Shown here: piece by piece, positions 25,752 to 34,692 of the stretch
Layout: each line of letters starts with the position of its first letter
How positions within the stretch are numbered: position 1 is the stretch's first letter
Origin: JAOZTV01 sp965371805
GTDB lineage: Bacteria > Acidobacteriota > Aminicenantia > UBA2199
DNA: 40,912 bases
Reading direction: 5' to 3'
NCBI GenBank assembly: GCA_965371805.1
Contig: CBDUZW010000048.1
Location: 1-40,912 of the forward strand
The notes under the pieces: model-generated
What the model saw: the letters and a program-made list of their open reading frames with translations, nothing else
The model's database searches: none
What the model was told of the DNA's origin: nothing
Program-made: the position numbers and the translations under genes

Positions 25752-25893
25752 GAAAAACTCAAGTAATCTAATTGAGTTTAAGAAATTCTTCTATTAAGAT
25801 TTCATCTATACTTCATTGAATAATCTAAAATATAGAGATATTCTTAAATTTATGATAAAATAGGACATATTTAATAAAGAAGGAGGCTTTGAT

Positions 25894-26988
25894 ATGGCAA
25901 AAGCTAAAGTAGCGGTTTTAAGGACGACCCCAGAGACAGTAGAGAAAGATTATGAAAGACTTTGTGAACTTGCTGGGATCAAAAAAGCTCTTGATCCAGG
26001 TGCAAAGACAATACTTAAAGATAATATAACCTGGCATAATGTTATGCCTGGAGTTAATACGACCCCATGGCAACTGGAGGGAACTATAAATGCATTAAAG
26101 AATAGTGGTTTTAATGATCTTGTAGCTGTTCATAATCATACTGTAGTAACACTTCCTGAAAAGGGAGAAAAAGATCTTAAATTTAAACCTATTTATAAAA
26201 AACATAATATACCTGTTCTTTTCAACTTTAAAGAAGAAGATATGAAATGGATAAAAATTGAACCTAAATTCAAGACCTTAGCATTACATAAAATATTTCC
26301 GGAAGGAATTTATATACCGGATTATTTTGTAGGGAAAAATATTGTTCAAATGCCGACAGTTAAAACTCATTCTTATACAACTTATACAGGTGCACTTAAA
26401 AATGCATTTGGTGGATTATTGAATTTAAAACGGCACTATACACATACATGGATACATGAAACACTTGTTGATCTTCTTGCAATTGGAAGGGAAATACATA
26501 GTGGAATGTTTGCTACTATGGATGGGACTACTGCTGGATCGGGACCTGGTCCAAGAACAGTTATTCCTCATGATAAAAATGTTATTTTAGCATCTGAGGA
26601 TCAGGTTGCAATAGATTCGGTTGCTGCAAAAATGATGGGATTTAATTGGAGAGACCTCCCCTGTATTGCATTATCGCATGAACATAAATTAGGTATAGGA
26701 GATCCAGCTGAAATTGAGATAGTTGGTGATTTAGATGCTGCAGAAGAAAATTGGAAATTTGAAGTTGGTGTGAATTTTGCCACAGGAACCGGAAGATTAC
26801 TCTGGCACGATTCTCCATTAAAGCATTTGCAAAAAATACTATTCCATACTCCATTGGTGAACCTGTTTATTTTTGCATCAGAGTTTTATCATGATAAAGT
26901 ATGGTATAAAACAAAAGGGAAAAAGATTGTCAATAAATGGACTTCTGATTCTGAGTGGGGAAAATTATTTACAACCTATGAAAAATAA
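25894..26988 (+). CDS. DUF362 domain protein
   Basis: A 364-residue protein of the DUF362 family. It begins AKAKVAVLRTTPETV, and shows ILKDNITWHNVMPGVNTTPW, NIVQMPTVKTHSYTTYTGALKN (the conserved Lys-Thr-His segment), NAFGGLLNLKRHY, FATMDGTTAGSGPGPR and ILASEDQVAIDSVAAKMMG, all family hallmarks. No [4Fe-4S] ferredoxin cysteines follow, unlike many DUF362 proteins. Function is unknown; the fold has an LarA-like look by reputation only. GAAGGAGG precedes the ATG. The LptC-like gene starts 27 bases downstream, so the two are cotranscribed. Family call strong. Confidence 0.88.
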   Translation: MAKAKVAVLRTTPETVEKDYERLCELAGIKKALDPGAKTILKDNITWHNVMPGVNTTPWQLEGTINALKNSGFNDLVAVHNHTVVTLPEKGEKDLKFKPIYKKHNIPVLFNFKEEDMKWIKIEPKFKTLALHKIFPEGIYIPDYFVGKNIVQMPTVKTHSYTTYTGALKNAFGGLLNLKRHYTHTWIHETLVDLLAIGREIHSGMFATMDGTTAGSGPGPRTVIPHDKNVILASEDQVAIDSVAAKMMGFNWRDLPCIALSHEHKLGIGDPAEIEIVGDLDAAEENWKFEVGVNFATGTGRLLWHDSPLKHLQKILFHTPLVNLFIFASEFYHDKVWYKTKGKKIVNKWTSDSEWGKLFTTYEK

Positions 26989-27015
26989 CATTAAGAAGTT
27001 TAAAGGGAGATAAGA

Positions 27016-28959
27016 ATAGATAACCAAAAGTTAGGCTTTTTTAAATATAAAAATCTGGTAAAAACGATTATTATATTAGTGCTTATCACCACTGTTTTGT
27101 TTGTTTTTTTTGGAACAGAAAAAAAAAAATATAAGACCGATTTACAAAAAAATAAAATATTTAATAATGCTGCTAAATTTCAATCAGAAGGTGGCGGTGT
27201 AGAATATATTGGATATAATAAAAATAATGAAGAATCTATAAGAATAAAATGTATTAAATCTGAAATGACGAAAAACAATAAAATTTTCATGAAAAAGGTT
27301 GTTGCCGTTTTTGTTCCCAAATCCAGAGTTAAAAATGAAGTTACTATATCTGGTGACAATGGTATTGTGGAAAACAATCTTCATGATTTTATATTGACTG
27401 GGAATTCAAAAATACGAACAAAAGATTTTGTTATATCCAGTAGTTTATTAAAGTTAAAAAATAGTGATCGTGTAACATCCAATAAATTATTAAAATATAA
27501 GACAAAAAATCTCAATGGTGAAGCAAAAAGTATGGCAATTCGAATAAGAGCAAGATTATTAAGTTTTTTTGATACAGTCGGTCTTTATAAAACAAAAGAT
27601 AAAATAGTTAAATATAAGACAGATCGTCTTTATTTAAATGATAATACCCAGATGGCCTCATTTAAAAAATTAAAAAAAACAAATATTATTTGGGGAGAGG
27701 ATTTCTCTATAACTGGTGACAGGATACTTACAAAGTTTACTGAAGATTACAAAAAGGAGGTTTATACTGCTGTACGCCATAAGTGTGAATTTATTATGAC
27801 AAAAAAAAATCCTTCTGATCCTGAAAACATAAAAAATCGCAATATAAAAGCAAAATATATTAATTTAAATTATACAGAATCTGGGAATATATCTTCTGTT
27901 GATGCCAGACATCATACAGAAGTTGAATTAAAAAGCAATACATACCAAATTAATATATCTACAAATGTTTTTAATATGGATTTTTATGAAGAAAAACAAA
28001 CTATTAAATCTATTAGTCTTGAATCTATTAATAACGAATTTTTCTATAAAGATTTTAAAAATGAGAAGGAAGAGTACTTTCAATTAACAGGAAGAGAAAT
28101 CAATCTTTTATATAATGAAAATGGAGAAATAGCTGAATGGGAAGTAATTGATAATAAATCATCACAGTTTCTTTCAAAAAAATATTTATGTATAGGTAGT
28201 ATTATAAAATACAAACTAATTGGTACATCTGTTTTAATTAGAAAAAATGCAAAAGTAGAAATTGACAAAGAGAATACTTTTAAATCTGAAGAACTATTAA
28301 TTAACACAGAAAAAAGAACTTTATCTTCATCTAAGCCTGTTTCAGCTACAATTCAACTAAAACAGAAAAGTGTATTATTGTCTACTAATCCTATTTATGT
28401 AAAATCGAATTCAATGAAAATGGATGAATTAAAATCTTTTATGGAATTTAAAGGAAAGGTTTTCCTGATGCAGAATGACGTTGCAATTGAAACAGACAAA
28501 TTGATTATCTCTGAAAAAAAAGGAATAAAGTGTAAAAGCTCATCTGAAAAAAAATCAGTAATTACATTTTTAAATAATAATAAAGAGGTTGTTTTAGAAG
28601 GAGAAGAAATAGAGTTTTTAAGAGAAGAAAGGTTAATAAAAATTATTGGTAAAGCAGGTCTTAAGGATGATGATAATAAAATAAATGGAAATATATTAAC
28701 AATCTATTTTAATAAAGAAGGAATTGAGAAAATTAAAGGAATTGGGGATATATTATTTAAAAAAGATAAACTAATAATTGAATCAAATACGGTAGAATGG
28801 CTATATGATAAGGAACTCGCTATATTTGAGGAATTAAAAAAAGTTGAAAAAAAAGAAATCGGTAGTATTAAAGGTAAACAAATAAAACTAAATCTAAAAA
28901 CAAATATTATAACTGTTTTTTCAGAAGCTGATGAGAGAACTGAGACGATTTTGGAATAG
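27016..28959 (+). CDS. LptC/LptA (OstA)-like LPS-transport periplasmic protein, probable ATA start
   Basis: About 647 residues. An N-terminal membrane helix (LVKTIIILVLITTVLFVFFG) is followed by many short beta-strand repeats of the OstA/LptC jellyroll type: VTISGDNGIVENNLHDFILT, GNSKIRTKDFVISSS, LNGEAKSM, FKGKVFLMQNDVAIETDKLI. LptC/LptA-type proteins form the periplasmic bridge carrying LPS to the outer membrane; this one is about three times LptC length, so it may combine LptC and LptA roles. The earliest standard start is GTG at 27079, which cuts the membrane helix in half and has no ribosome site. GGGAG at 27005-27009 is 6 bases before ATA at 27016, from which the full helix is read. I therefore place the start there. 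Confidence 0.65.
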   Translation: MDNQKLGFFKYKNLVKTIIILVLITTVLFVFFGTEKKKYKTDLQKNKIFNNAAKFQSEGGGVEYIGYNKNNEESIRIKCIKSEMTKNNKIFMKKVVAVFVPKSRVKNEVTISGDNGIVENNLHDFILTGNSKIRTKDFVISSSLLKLKNSDRVTSNKLLKYKTKNLNGEAKSMAIRIRARLLSFFDTVGLYKTKDKIVKYKTDRLYLNDNTQMASFKKLKKTNIIWGEDFSITGDRILTKFTEDYKKEVYTAVRHKCEFIMTKKNPSDPENIKNRNIKAKYINLNYTESGNISSVDARHHTEVELKSNTYQINISTNVFNMDFYEEKQTIKSISLESINNEFFYKDFKNEKEEYFQLTGREINLLYNENGEIAEWEVIDNKSSQFLSKKYLCIGSIIKYKLIGTSVLIRKNAKVEIDKENTFKSEELLINTEKRTLSSSKPVSATIQLKQKSVLLSTNPIYVKSNSMKMDELKSFMEFKGKVFLMQNDVAIETDKLIISEKKGIKCKSSSEKKSVITFLNNNKEVVLEGEEIEFLREERLIKIIGKAGLKDDDNKINGNILTIYFNKEGIEKIKGIGDILFKKDKLIIESNTVEWLYDKELAIFEELKKVEKKEIGSIKGKQIKLNLKTNIITVFSEADERTETILE

Positions 28960-28974
28960 ATTTTTAATTATTAT

Positions 28975-29154
28975 TTATTTATTATTTAATAAATAATATC
29001 TAAAGGAAGTAATAACGATTTCTTTTAAAATTATTATTGAAACTATCCAAATTTCTATAGTTCCAATCAATGCTAAAGCAACTAAGGCTCCAGAAATTAA
29101 AAATTTGTCTGCAAGCGGGTCAAGAAATTTCCCAAGATTAGTGATTTGATTATA
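28975..29154 (-). pseudogene. pgsA: 3' fragment of pgsA (phosphatidylglycerophosphate synthase)
   Basis: Reading the - strand from 29154 gives YNQITNLGKFLDPLADKFLI, then SGALVALALIGTIEIWIVSI and IILKEIVITSFRYYLLNNK with a stop at 28977-28975. GKFLDPLADK is the second half of the CDP-alcohol phosphatidyltransferase signature. The N-terminal DG..AR half and the C-terminal membrane helices are missing; an in-frame stop is at 29157-29155, where an inverted repeat begins. The piece is a relic, about a third of the gene, and was not long enough to be called as an open frame from an ATG. Confidence 0.88.
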
Positions 29155-29183
29155 TTATCTAGATATCTATCTATCTAGATAAT
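29154..29183. repeat. 12-bp inverted repeat at the junction of two gene fragments
   Basis: ATTATCTAGATA (29154-29165) is the exact reverse complement of TATCTAGATAAT (29172-29183), with a 6-base loop. The pgsA relic ends on its left side and the X relic begins on its right, so it marks or caused the rearrangement point. Confidence 0.8.
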
Positions 29184-29185
29184 CT

Positions 29186-29248
29186 GGTATTACATTTGAA
29201 GGAGGCGGCATCCGTGGAAAGGGAGAGTTGATCAGAAGGATCAAATAA
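29186..29248 (+). pseudogene. 3'-end fragment of a second copy of gene X
   Basis: The frame reads GITFEGGGIRGKGELIRRIK and stops. The intact X protein ends GITFEGDGLRARAELVRKSK: 12 of 20 residues agree, with no gap and the same distance to the stop. It points at the tricorn protease 3' end, exactly as intact X does at 22674. The upstream remainder is replaced by the inverted repeat. Confidence 0.85.
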
Positions 29249-29250
29249 GA

Positions 29251-29276
29251 AAAGGGGAAAGAAAACTTTCCCCTTT
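29251..29276 (-). terminator. Hairpin terminator of the tricorn protease gene
   Basis: An 11-base-pair perfect stem, AAAGGGGAAAG (29251-29261) with CTTTCCCCTTT (29266-29276), loop AAAA. On the - strand it follows the tricorn stop by about 20 bases; the run of A and T at both sides makes it potentially bidirectional. Confidence 0.75.
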
Positions 29277-29297
29277 AAATATGATATGATTGTACTC

Positions 29298-32200
29298 TTA
29301 TTTTTTCACTACCTTTAACAATTCATTTACAGCTGCTTCAAGCTGTTGATCACGTCCATTATCAATGATGCCCGGCATATTCTTGATCTGAACTTCCGGT
29401 TGCGTCTGATTATTTTCCAACCACTCACCCGCTTTATTTTTAGCACTTACAGGAACAGAGCCCCAGAGTATTTTGCCATTCTGCAACATTTCCCAACCAG
29501 CAAAACTACAAGTCCCCGGAACAGGCATTCCAATTAATTTCCCAATTCCAAGATCCTGATAAGCACAGGCAAAACAGTGGCCATCACTATAATTTGCTTC
29601 ATTAATCATAGCCACACTTGGCTTGGTCCAACGGAAGGTTGGTTCATAATCAAGATCACGTTTCTCAGTTGCATAGGTCATAAACCTCTCTCCGGTCAGG
29701 AACATGGTAATATCCCCTACCAGGTCTCCACCACCATTAAAACGGGTGTCTACTATCAATCCTTTTCGGTCATAATATTTACCCATAGTTTTATCATATG
29801 TATTACGGTAAGACCCATCACTCATTCCCGGGATATGGACATATGCGAGTTTTCCTTTACTGAGTCTATCTACATCAGACTCATTTGCTTTTACCCATCG
29901 TTTATATAATAATCTGCTTTCACTCCTTAAAGAAATAGGTTTAATGGTTACATCAATGAATTTTTTGGTATTAGGGTCATAAATATTTAATGCTGTGAAT
30001 TTGCCTTCAAGTCTATTCAGGTATACTGCAAAATCAATATTTGAAGATATCAATTGTCCATTTATTTTCTGTATTATCATTCCTGGTTTTATGTTTATAT
30101 GCTCTTTATCAAGTGGTCCATTTTTTATTATTTCAGCAATTTTAATACCACTATCTTTATGTGTATAATCTATAAATACACCTAAGGAAGCAGTTTTATC
30201 GCCTTTAAGATCAAATGAACGATAACGGGCACCCGTATGGGACGTATTTAATTCTCCAAGCATCTCTGACAAGAGTTCAACAAATTCATAATCATTCCCT
30301 AATGAAACCAATTTAGGTTCATAGTTTTTTCTTAGAGCATCCCAGTCGGCACCATGATATCCGGTAATATAAAACATTGATTTAGTTCTCTTCCAAACAT
30401 GCTCAAACATCTGTCTACGTTCAGCATCTTCATTAAAGGTAATTTCCCCTCTAATACTAACCGGCTTTTTAGATTTCTTAGAGAGTTCTATTTTTGAAAT
30501 TTTCCCATCTGCCAGAAGATAAAGATTTTTCTGCTGTTTATCCCATAATAAGCTTCCACGGCGGGCACCTACCTTCATAACCATTTTTGTTGCTCTTGTA
30601 CGAAGTTTTGTACTCCAGAGATCTATACCTTTCTCGAATCGGGCTAAATAATATAAGGTTTCTCCATCTTTTGAAAGAACTGCATCACTCAAATATGAAG
30701 AATGAATCGTTAACCGTTTTTTGCGGTCTTTTATTCCATCCCAACTAAATTTGAGAGGTTCAATCTTTTTTTTCTCATCTGTTTCACTCTTTTTTTTATC
30801 TTTATCTTTTTGCTCTTTTGATTTTTTTTTATCTTTCTTCTTATCTTTGTCATTCAGTTCTTTCCAGAGAGCATACTCATCCTTTGTCATATTAAATTTA
30901 TCCCAGCCATCTCTTGTAAAAAACATTGTATATACATCCATCTGACGTCTGCCGCTATTTGCATAAGACCTCAGGCCATGCCGGTTGCTGAACCACAGCA
31001 TTTGCTTTCCGCCATTTACCCATTTTGGGCTTAAATCACCATATCCACTCTCGGTAAGATTTACTGTTTTTGAACCATCAGCCTTAAGTATTACAACTTC
31101 CCTGTTCGACATTACAGGCGCATACTCAACCAGAAGCCATTTGCTGTCAGGGCTCCATTCAAAATACTGGTCACCATCACCCATATAATAGAGTTCTTTA
31201 TCTGTCAGTAAAACACGTGTTTTTTTGCTCTTAAAATTAAGAACCTTTAATATCTTTTTATTTTCAATAAAGGCAATCTCCTTTCCATCAGGGGAATATT
31301 TCGGTTGATAATTTTCATTTTTATTAACGATCACATTCTCTTCTTTAAGAATTGTAGATGCAAAAAAATATGGTTCTTTTTTATTTACTTTTAAAGTTTT
31401 GTAGATACCCCATTTTGCATTTCTTTCACTTGCGTATATTATTTCCTTTCCATCAGGGGAAAAACTGACAAAGCTTTCCGCTGCAGGTGTATTTGTGATT
31501 CTCTTACTCATTTTACCCTTAACTGCAGAGACAAAGACTTCGCCACGGACTATATAGGCTATCTCTTTTCCATCAGGGGAAACTGCCATCTCACTTACTT
31601 TTCCTGACACAGAAATGACCTGCTGGTTATTACTCTTTCTTCCGGTTATTATTGACACGTTGAGTTTATTAATCTCTTTATTTTCATTCTTAGTATAGAG
31701 CTCACCATTATAGGTAAAACAGAGTGTCCCTTTATTATCAATACTGAGGAACCGGACAGGGTGAGTGTTAAACTTTGTTATCTGTATACTTTTCTTAGGA
31801 TTATCAAAATTCAGTTTATGCACATTAAATGTCCCACTCTTTTCACTTAAATAGTATATTTCTTTTTCATCCATTGAATATACAGGACTCCGGTCTTCAC
31901 CATTAAATTTTGTTATCTGAATATGTTTTTTGGTAGACACATTATATTTCCATATATCACGTGTAATTGATGATGTATGGTGTTTACGCCAATAACTTTC
32001 TCCACCTTTCTTATCATGATAGATCATCTCTTTTCCATCTCGACTGACTTGAATATCCTCAGCGGGAATTGTCCAGAGCTGGTCTATTCTACCACCTTTA
32101 ACCGGTACCTGATATACTTCAGGAAGATAGGATCTCGGAAATTGGCGGTGATTAACATTATCTATCCGGGCCCCACCAAATATCAGCTTCTTATTGTCTG

Positions 32201-32549
32201 CAGAAAATGAATATGGAGTTTCATCATTTGAATGAAAGGTTAGTCGGGTAGGTTCCCCTTTATTTATATCAATTACAAATATATCAAAATTACCAAAACG
32301 ATCTGAAGCAAAGGCAATTTTTGTTGAATCTCTATTCCAGACAGGCACATAGTCATGCGCTTTATGAAAGGTCAGTGCTTTTGCATTTCCACCCATTGAA
32401 TCAACAAGATACAGATCACCCTTAAACGTAAAGATAATATTCTTGCCATCCGGTGATATAGAAGCATACCTTATCCATTGACTCGTTTCCTCTGCAAAAA
32501 CAATAAGTCCCCAAAAAATAATTAATACTGATAGAAAAAATTTCTTCAT
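29298..32549 (-). CDS. Tricorn protease homologue (S41), secreted
   Basis: A 1083-residue protein with a signal peptide (MKKFFLSVLIIFWGLIVFA), so periplasmic or external, unlike archaeal tricorn. Residues about 25-560 are WD/TolB-like propeller repeats, with recurring SPDGKEI(I/A)(Y/F) words. A Lys/Asp-rich linker (about 565-600) separates a second propeller-like part. The catalytic half has H732 in YHGADWDAL, a PDZ domain (about 790-860), DTRFNGGG, and S988 in NEANYSDGH as nucleophile, then GKLIGMPVPGTCSFAGWE. All key residues are present, so it should be active on peptides or misfolded proteins. AAGGAG precedes the ATG. A fragment of a second copy is at 22703-22772. Confidence 0.95.
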   Translation of the reverse strand: MKKFFLSVLIIFWGLIVFAEETSQWIRYASISPDGKNIIFTFKGDLYLVDSMGGNAKALTFHKAHDYVPVWNRDSTKIAFASDRFGNFDIFVIDINKGEPTRLTFHSNDETPYSFSADNKKLIFGGARIDNVNHRQFPRSYLPEVYQVPVKGGRIDQLWTIPAEDIQVSRDGKEMIYHDKKGGESYWRKHHTSSITRDIWKYNVSTKKHIQITKFNGEDRSPVYSMDEKEIYYLSEKSGTFNVHKLNFDNPKKSIQITKFNTHPVRFLSIDNKGTLCFTYNGELYTKNENKEINKLNVSIITGRKSNNQQVISVSGKVSEMAVSPDGKEIAYIVRGEVFVSAVKGKMSKRITNTPAAESFVSFSPDGKEIIYASERNAKWGIYKTLKVNKKEPYFFASTILKEENVIVNKNENYQPKYSPDGKEIAFIENKKILKVLNFKSKKTRVLLTDKELYYMGDGDQYFEWSPDSKWLLVEYAPVMSNREVVILKADGSKTVNLTESGYGDLSPKWVNGGKQMLWFSNRHGLRSYANSGRRQMDVYTMFFTRDGWDKFNMTKDEYALWKELNDKDKKKDKKKSKEQKDKDKKKSETDEKKKIEPLKFSWDGIKDRKKRLTIHSSYLSDAVLSKDGETLYYLARFEKGIDLWSTKLRTRATKMVMKVGARRGSLLWDKQQKNLYLLADGKISKIELSKKSKKPVSIRGEITFNEDAERRQMFEHVWKRTKSMFYITGYHGADWDALRKNYEPKLVSLGNDYEFVELLSEMLGELNTSHTGARYRSFDLKGDKTASLGVFIDYTHKDSGIKIAEIIKNGPLDKEHINIKPGMIIQKINGQLISSNIDFAVYLNRLEGKFTALNIYDPNTKKFIDVTIKPISLRSESRLLYKRWVKANESDVDRLSKGKLAYVHIPGMSDGSYRNTYDKTMGKYYDRKGLIVDTRFNGGGDLVGDITMFLTGERFMTYATEKRDLDYEPTFRWTKPSVAMINEANYSDGHCFACAYQDLGIGKLIGMPVPGTCSFAGWEMLQNGKILWGSVPVSAKNKAGEWLENNQTQPEVQIKNMPGIIDNGRDQQLEAAVNELLKVVKK

Positions 32550-32691
32550 TTTATCTCCTTATAAAATCCTACCCTAATAAATATTAAGAACTATTAAGAC
32601 CTTATATATTACAATATTTAACTCAATTTTTAAATAGGACTTTATACTCATTTTAATCAAAATCATCTCTAAAACAATTTAATACTTCAAT

Positions 32692-32720
32692 TTGCCTAAA
32701 GCTGATTTTTATAATATATT
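32692..32720 (+). promoter_or_regulatory. Promoter of the TetM-like gene, predicted leaderless
   Basis: TTGCCT (32692-32697), 17-base spacer, TATATT (32715-32720), then 6 bases to the ATG at 32727. No ribosome site is present between. An overlapping TATAAT lies at 32710-32715. Confidence 0.5.
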
Positions 32721-32726
32721 ACCCAG

Positions 32727-34673
32727 ATGGAACATATTAACCTTGCTATTTTTGCCCATGTTGATGCCGGTAAAACGACTATTACGGAAAACATGCTCTA
32801 TCTATCAGGAACTAATAAAACACTCGGGAGAGTTGATAAGGGCACTTCCAGTACTGATTCTCTTGATGTTGAGAGAGAGAGAGGTATCTCAATAAGAACT
32901 GCAAGTGCCTGTTTCAATTGGAAAAACGTCATGATAAATATCATTGATACTCCCGGTCATATAGATTTTTCTTCAGAGATTGAGAGAGCATTACTGGCTC
33001 CGGATATATCCATATTGGTTATTTCTGCAGTTGAGGGAATACAGGCTCAAACTCAAAGTATCTGGGAAGTATTAAAAAAGAGAAAAATTCCGGTAATTTT
33101 ATTCATAAATAAAATAGACAGACTTGGAGCAGAACCTGATATAGTTTTGGAGAAGTTAAAAGATGAATTAATGATAAATACATTATCTACTCAGAAATTA
33201 ATTGAATCAGAAGGTACTTATATAGACATTGAAAATTCTTTTTCTGAAAATATTATAGATCGTAGGATCATAGAAAAACTATCTGAAAATGATGACGAAT
33301 TAATGGAGATGTTTATTGAAGACATCTCTCCCCCATTTGAGCTCTTAAAATCAAAATTAAAGGGACAGATACAAGATGCAAAAATATTCCCGGTTTTATT
33401 TGGCTCAGCAATTAAAAACCAGGGTATAAAAGAACTGCTTGATTTTCTGGTCCACTATTTCCCGTATTCAGAAAGAGTAATTGATGTACCATTATCAGCA
33501 GTAATTTTTAAAATTGAACATCATAAAACCCTGGGCAGGCTGGCAAGTGTCAGACTTTTTCGAGGTAAAATAATTAATAAGGATACAGTTTATAATAATA
33601 CACTCAAGCAAGAGGAAAAAGTTAATAATATCATAAAGATATTCTCTCAAAAAATGGAAGATACTGGAGAAGTGTTCGCAGGAGATATTTCAATTTTATC
33701 AGGCTTAAAAAATTCCCAAACCGGAGATATTTTAGGTGACCCCGAATTTGTTCCAGAGAAAAACAATCTGAATGTTTCTGTAATAAAGGTACTAGTCATA
33801 CCAGAGAATGAAAAGCAATATCCTGAGCTGACAAAAGCGTTACAAATATTAGCTGATGAAGATCCTATTTTAAACCTTCAGTGGAATAAGGTTGAGAAGG
33901 AATTATATATAAAAATAATGGGAAAAATTCAGATTGAAGTCATTGAATCTATTCTCTTATCAAGATTTAATCTGAAGGTAATATTCGGTGATCCTATAAT
34001 AATCTATAAAGAAACATTGACAGTTGATTCTATCGGTTTTGAAGAGTACACCATGCCAAAACCCTGCTGGGCAATTGTCAAATTCTCATTACAACCGGGA
34101 AAAATGGGATCAGGGATAAAATACAGTTCATCTGTCAGCTTCGATAAAATAGCACAGAGATATCAGATGGAAATAGAGAGGTCCTTATCCAGTGCCTTAA
34201 AACAGGGTCCATTAGGCTGGGAAGCCACAGATCTGGAAATAGAGTTAATTGATGGCGAGCATCATAATATCCATTCCAGAGCTGGAGATTTCTCAATTGC
34301 AACTCATATAGCTTTCATGAAAGGACTTTCAGAATCAAAAACGAAATTATTAGAACCAATGTTAAACTTCAGAATTGATGTCCAACAGGACTATCTCAAC
34401 AGGGTAAGCAGTGAACTGTTTAAAATCAGGGCAGAGATCCTCGAGAATATCAGCATCAGAGATAATGCAATCATCAAAGGACTGGTCCCTGTTTCAACTT
34501 CGATAGATCTGCCGATAAAAATAGGATCATTAACCGGAGGACTTGGAAAATATCAAACCAGTTTTTCAGGTTATAAGGAATGCACCATCGAAGATGGAAA
34601 AACCAGAAAGTATATCGGCATAAACCCCCTCGAAAGATCAAAATTCATCCTCTCAGCCCGAAAGGCTTTATAA
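32727..34673 (+). CDS. TetM/TetO-type ribosomal-protection translation GTPase
   Basis: A 648-residue EF-G-like GTPase, the length of TetM. G1 is AHVDAGKTT (10-18), switch I ERGISIRTAS, G3 DTPGHIDF, G4 NKIDR. Domains II to V follow in order, with GSGIKYSSSVSFD and the LLEPMLNFRIDVQQDYLNR segment as in TetM. TetM-type proteins remove tetracycline from the ribosome, but the family also has chromosomal members of other function. The domain IV tip reads NIHSRAGDFS, where TetM has YSPVSTPADF, so the drug-site loop is altered and resistance is not assured. No ribosome site; a -10 box ends 6 bases before the ATG. No attenuator leader or mobile flank is seen, which suggests a resident gene. Confidence 0.85.
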   Translation: MEHINLAIFAHVDAGKTTITENMLYLSGTNKTLGRVDKGTSSTDSLDVERERGISIRTASACFNWKNVMINIIDTPGHIDFSSEIERALLAPDISILVISAVEGIQAQTQSIWEVLKKRKIPVILFINKIDRLGAEPDIVLEKLKDELMINTLSTQKLIESEGTYIDIENSFSENIIDRRIIEKLSENDDELMEMFIEDISPPFELLKSKLKGQIQDAKIFPVLFGSAIKNQGIKELLDFLVHYFPYSERVIDVPLSAVIFKIEHHKTLGRLASVRLFRGKIINKDTVYNNTLKQEEKVNNIIKIFSQKMEDTGEVFAGDISILSGLKNSQTGDILGDPEFVPEKNNLNVSVIKVLVIPENEKQYPELTKALQILADEDPILNLQWNKVEKELYIKIMGKIQIEVIESILLSRFNLKVIFGDPIIIYKETLTVDSIGFEEYTMPKPCWAIVKFSLQPGKMGSGIKYSSSVSFDKIAQRYQMEIERSLSSALKQGPLGWEATDLEIELIDGEHHNIHSRAGDFSIATHIAFMKGLSESKTKLLEPMLNFRIDVQQDYLNRVSSELFKIRAEILENISIRDNAIIKGLVPVSTSIDLPIKIGSLTGGLGKYQTSFSGYKECTIEDGKTRKYIGINPLERSKFILSARKAL

Positions 34674-34692
34674 TAAAAGCTTTACTTATTTT

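Noticed and set aside
28841..28860. Lys/Glu-rich low-complexity at the end of the LptC-like protein as a coiled coil domain
   Set aside because: The pattern lies within the alternating strand repeats and lacks a sustained heptad.
27079..28959. GTG at 27079 as the start of the LptC-like gene
   Set aside because: It cuts the only membrane helix in half and has no ribosome site, whereas a good site lies before ATA at 27016.
29298..32549. Frames opposite the tricorn gene as genes
   Set aside because: They are antisense shadows of a certain gene, without ribosome sites or recognisable products.
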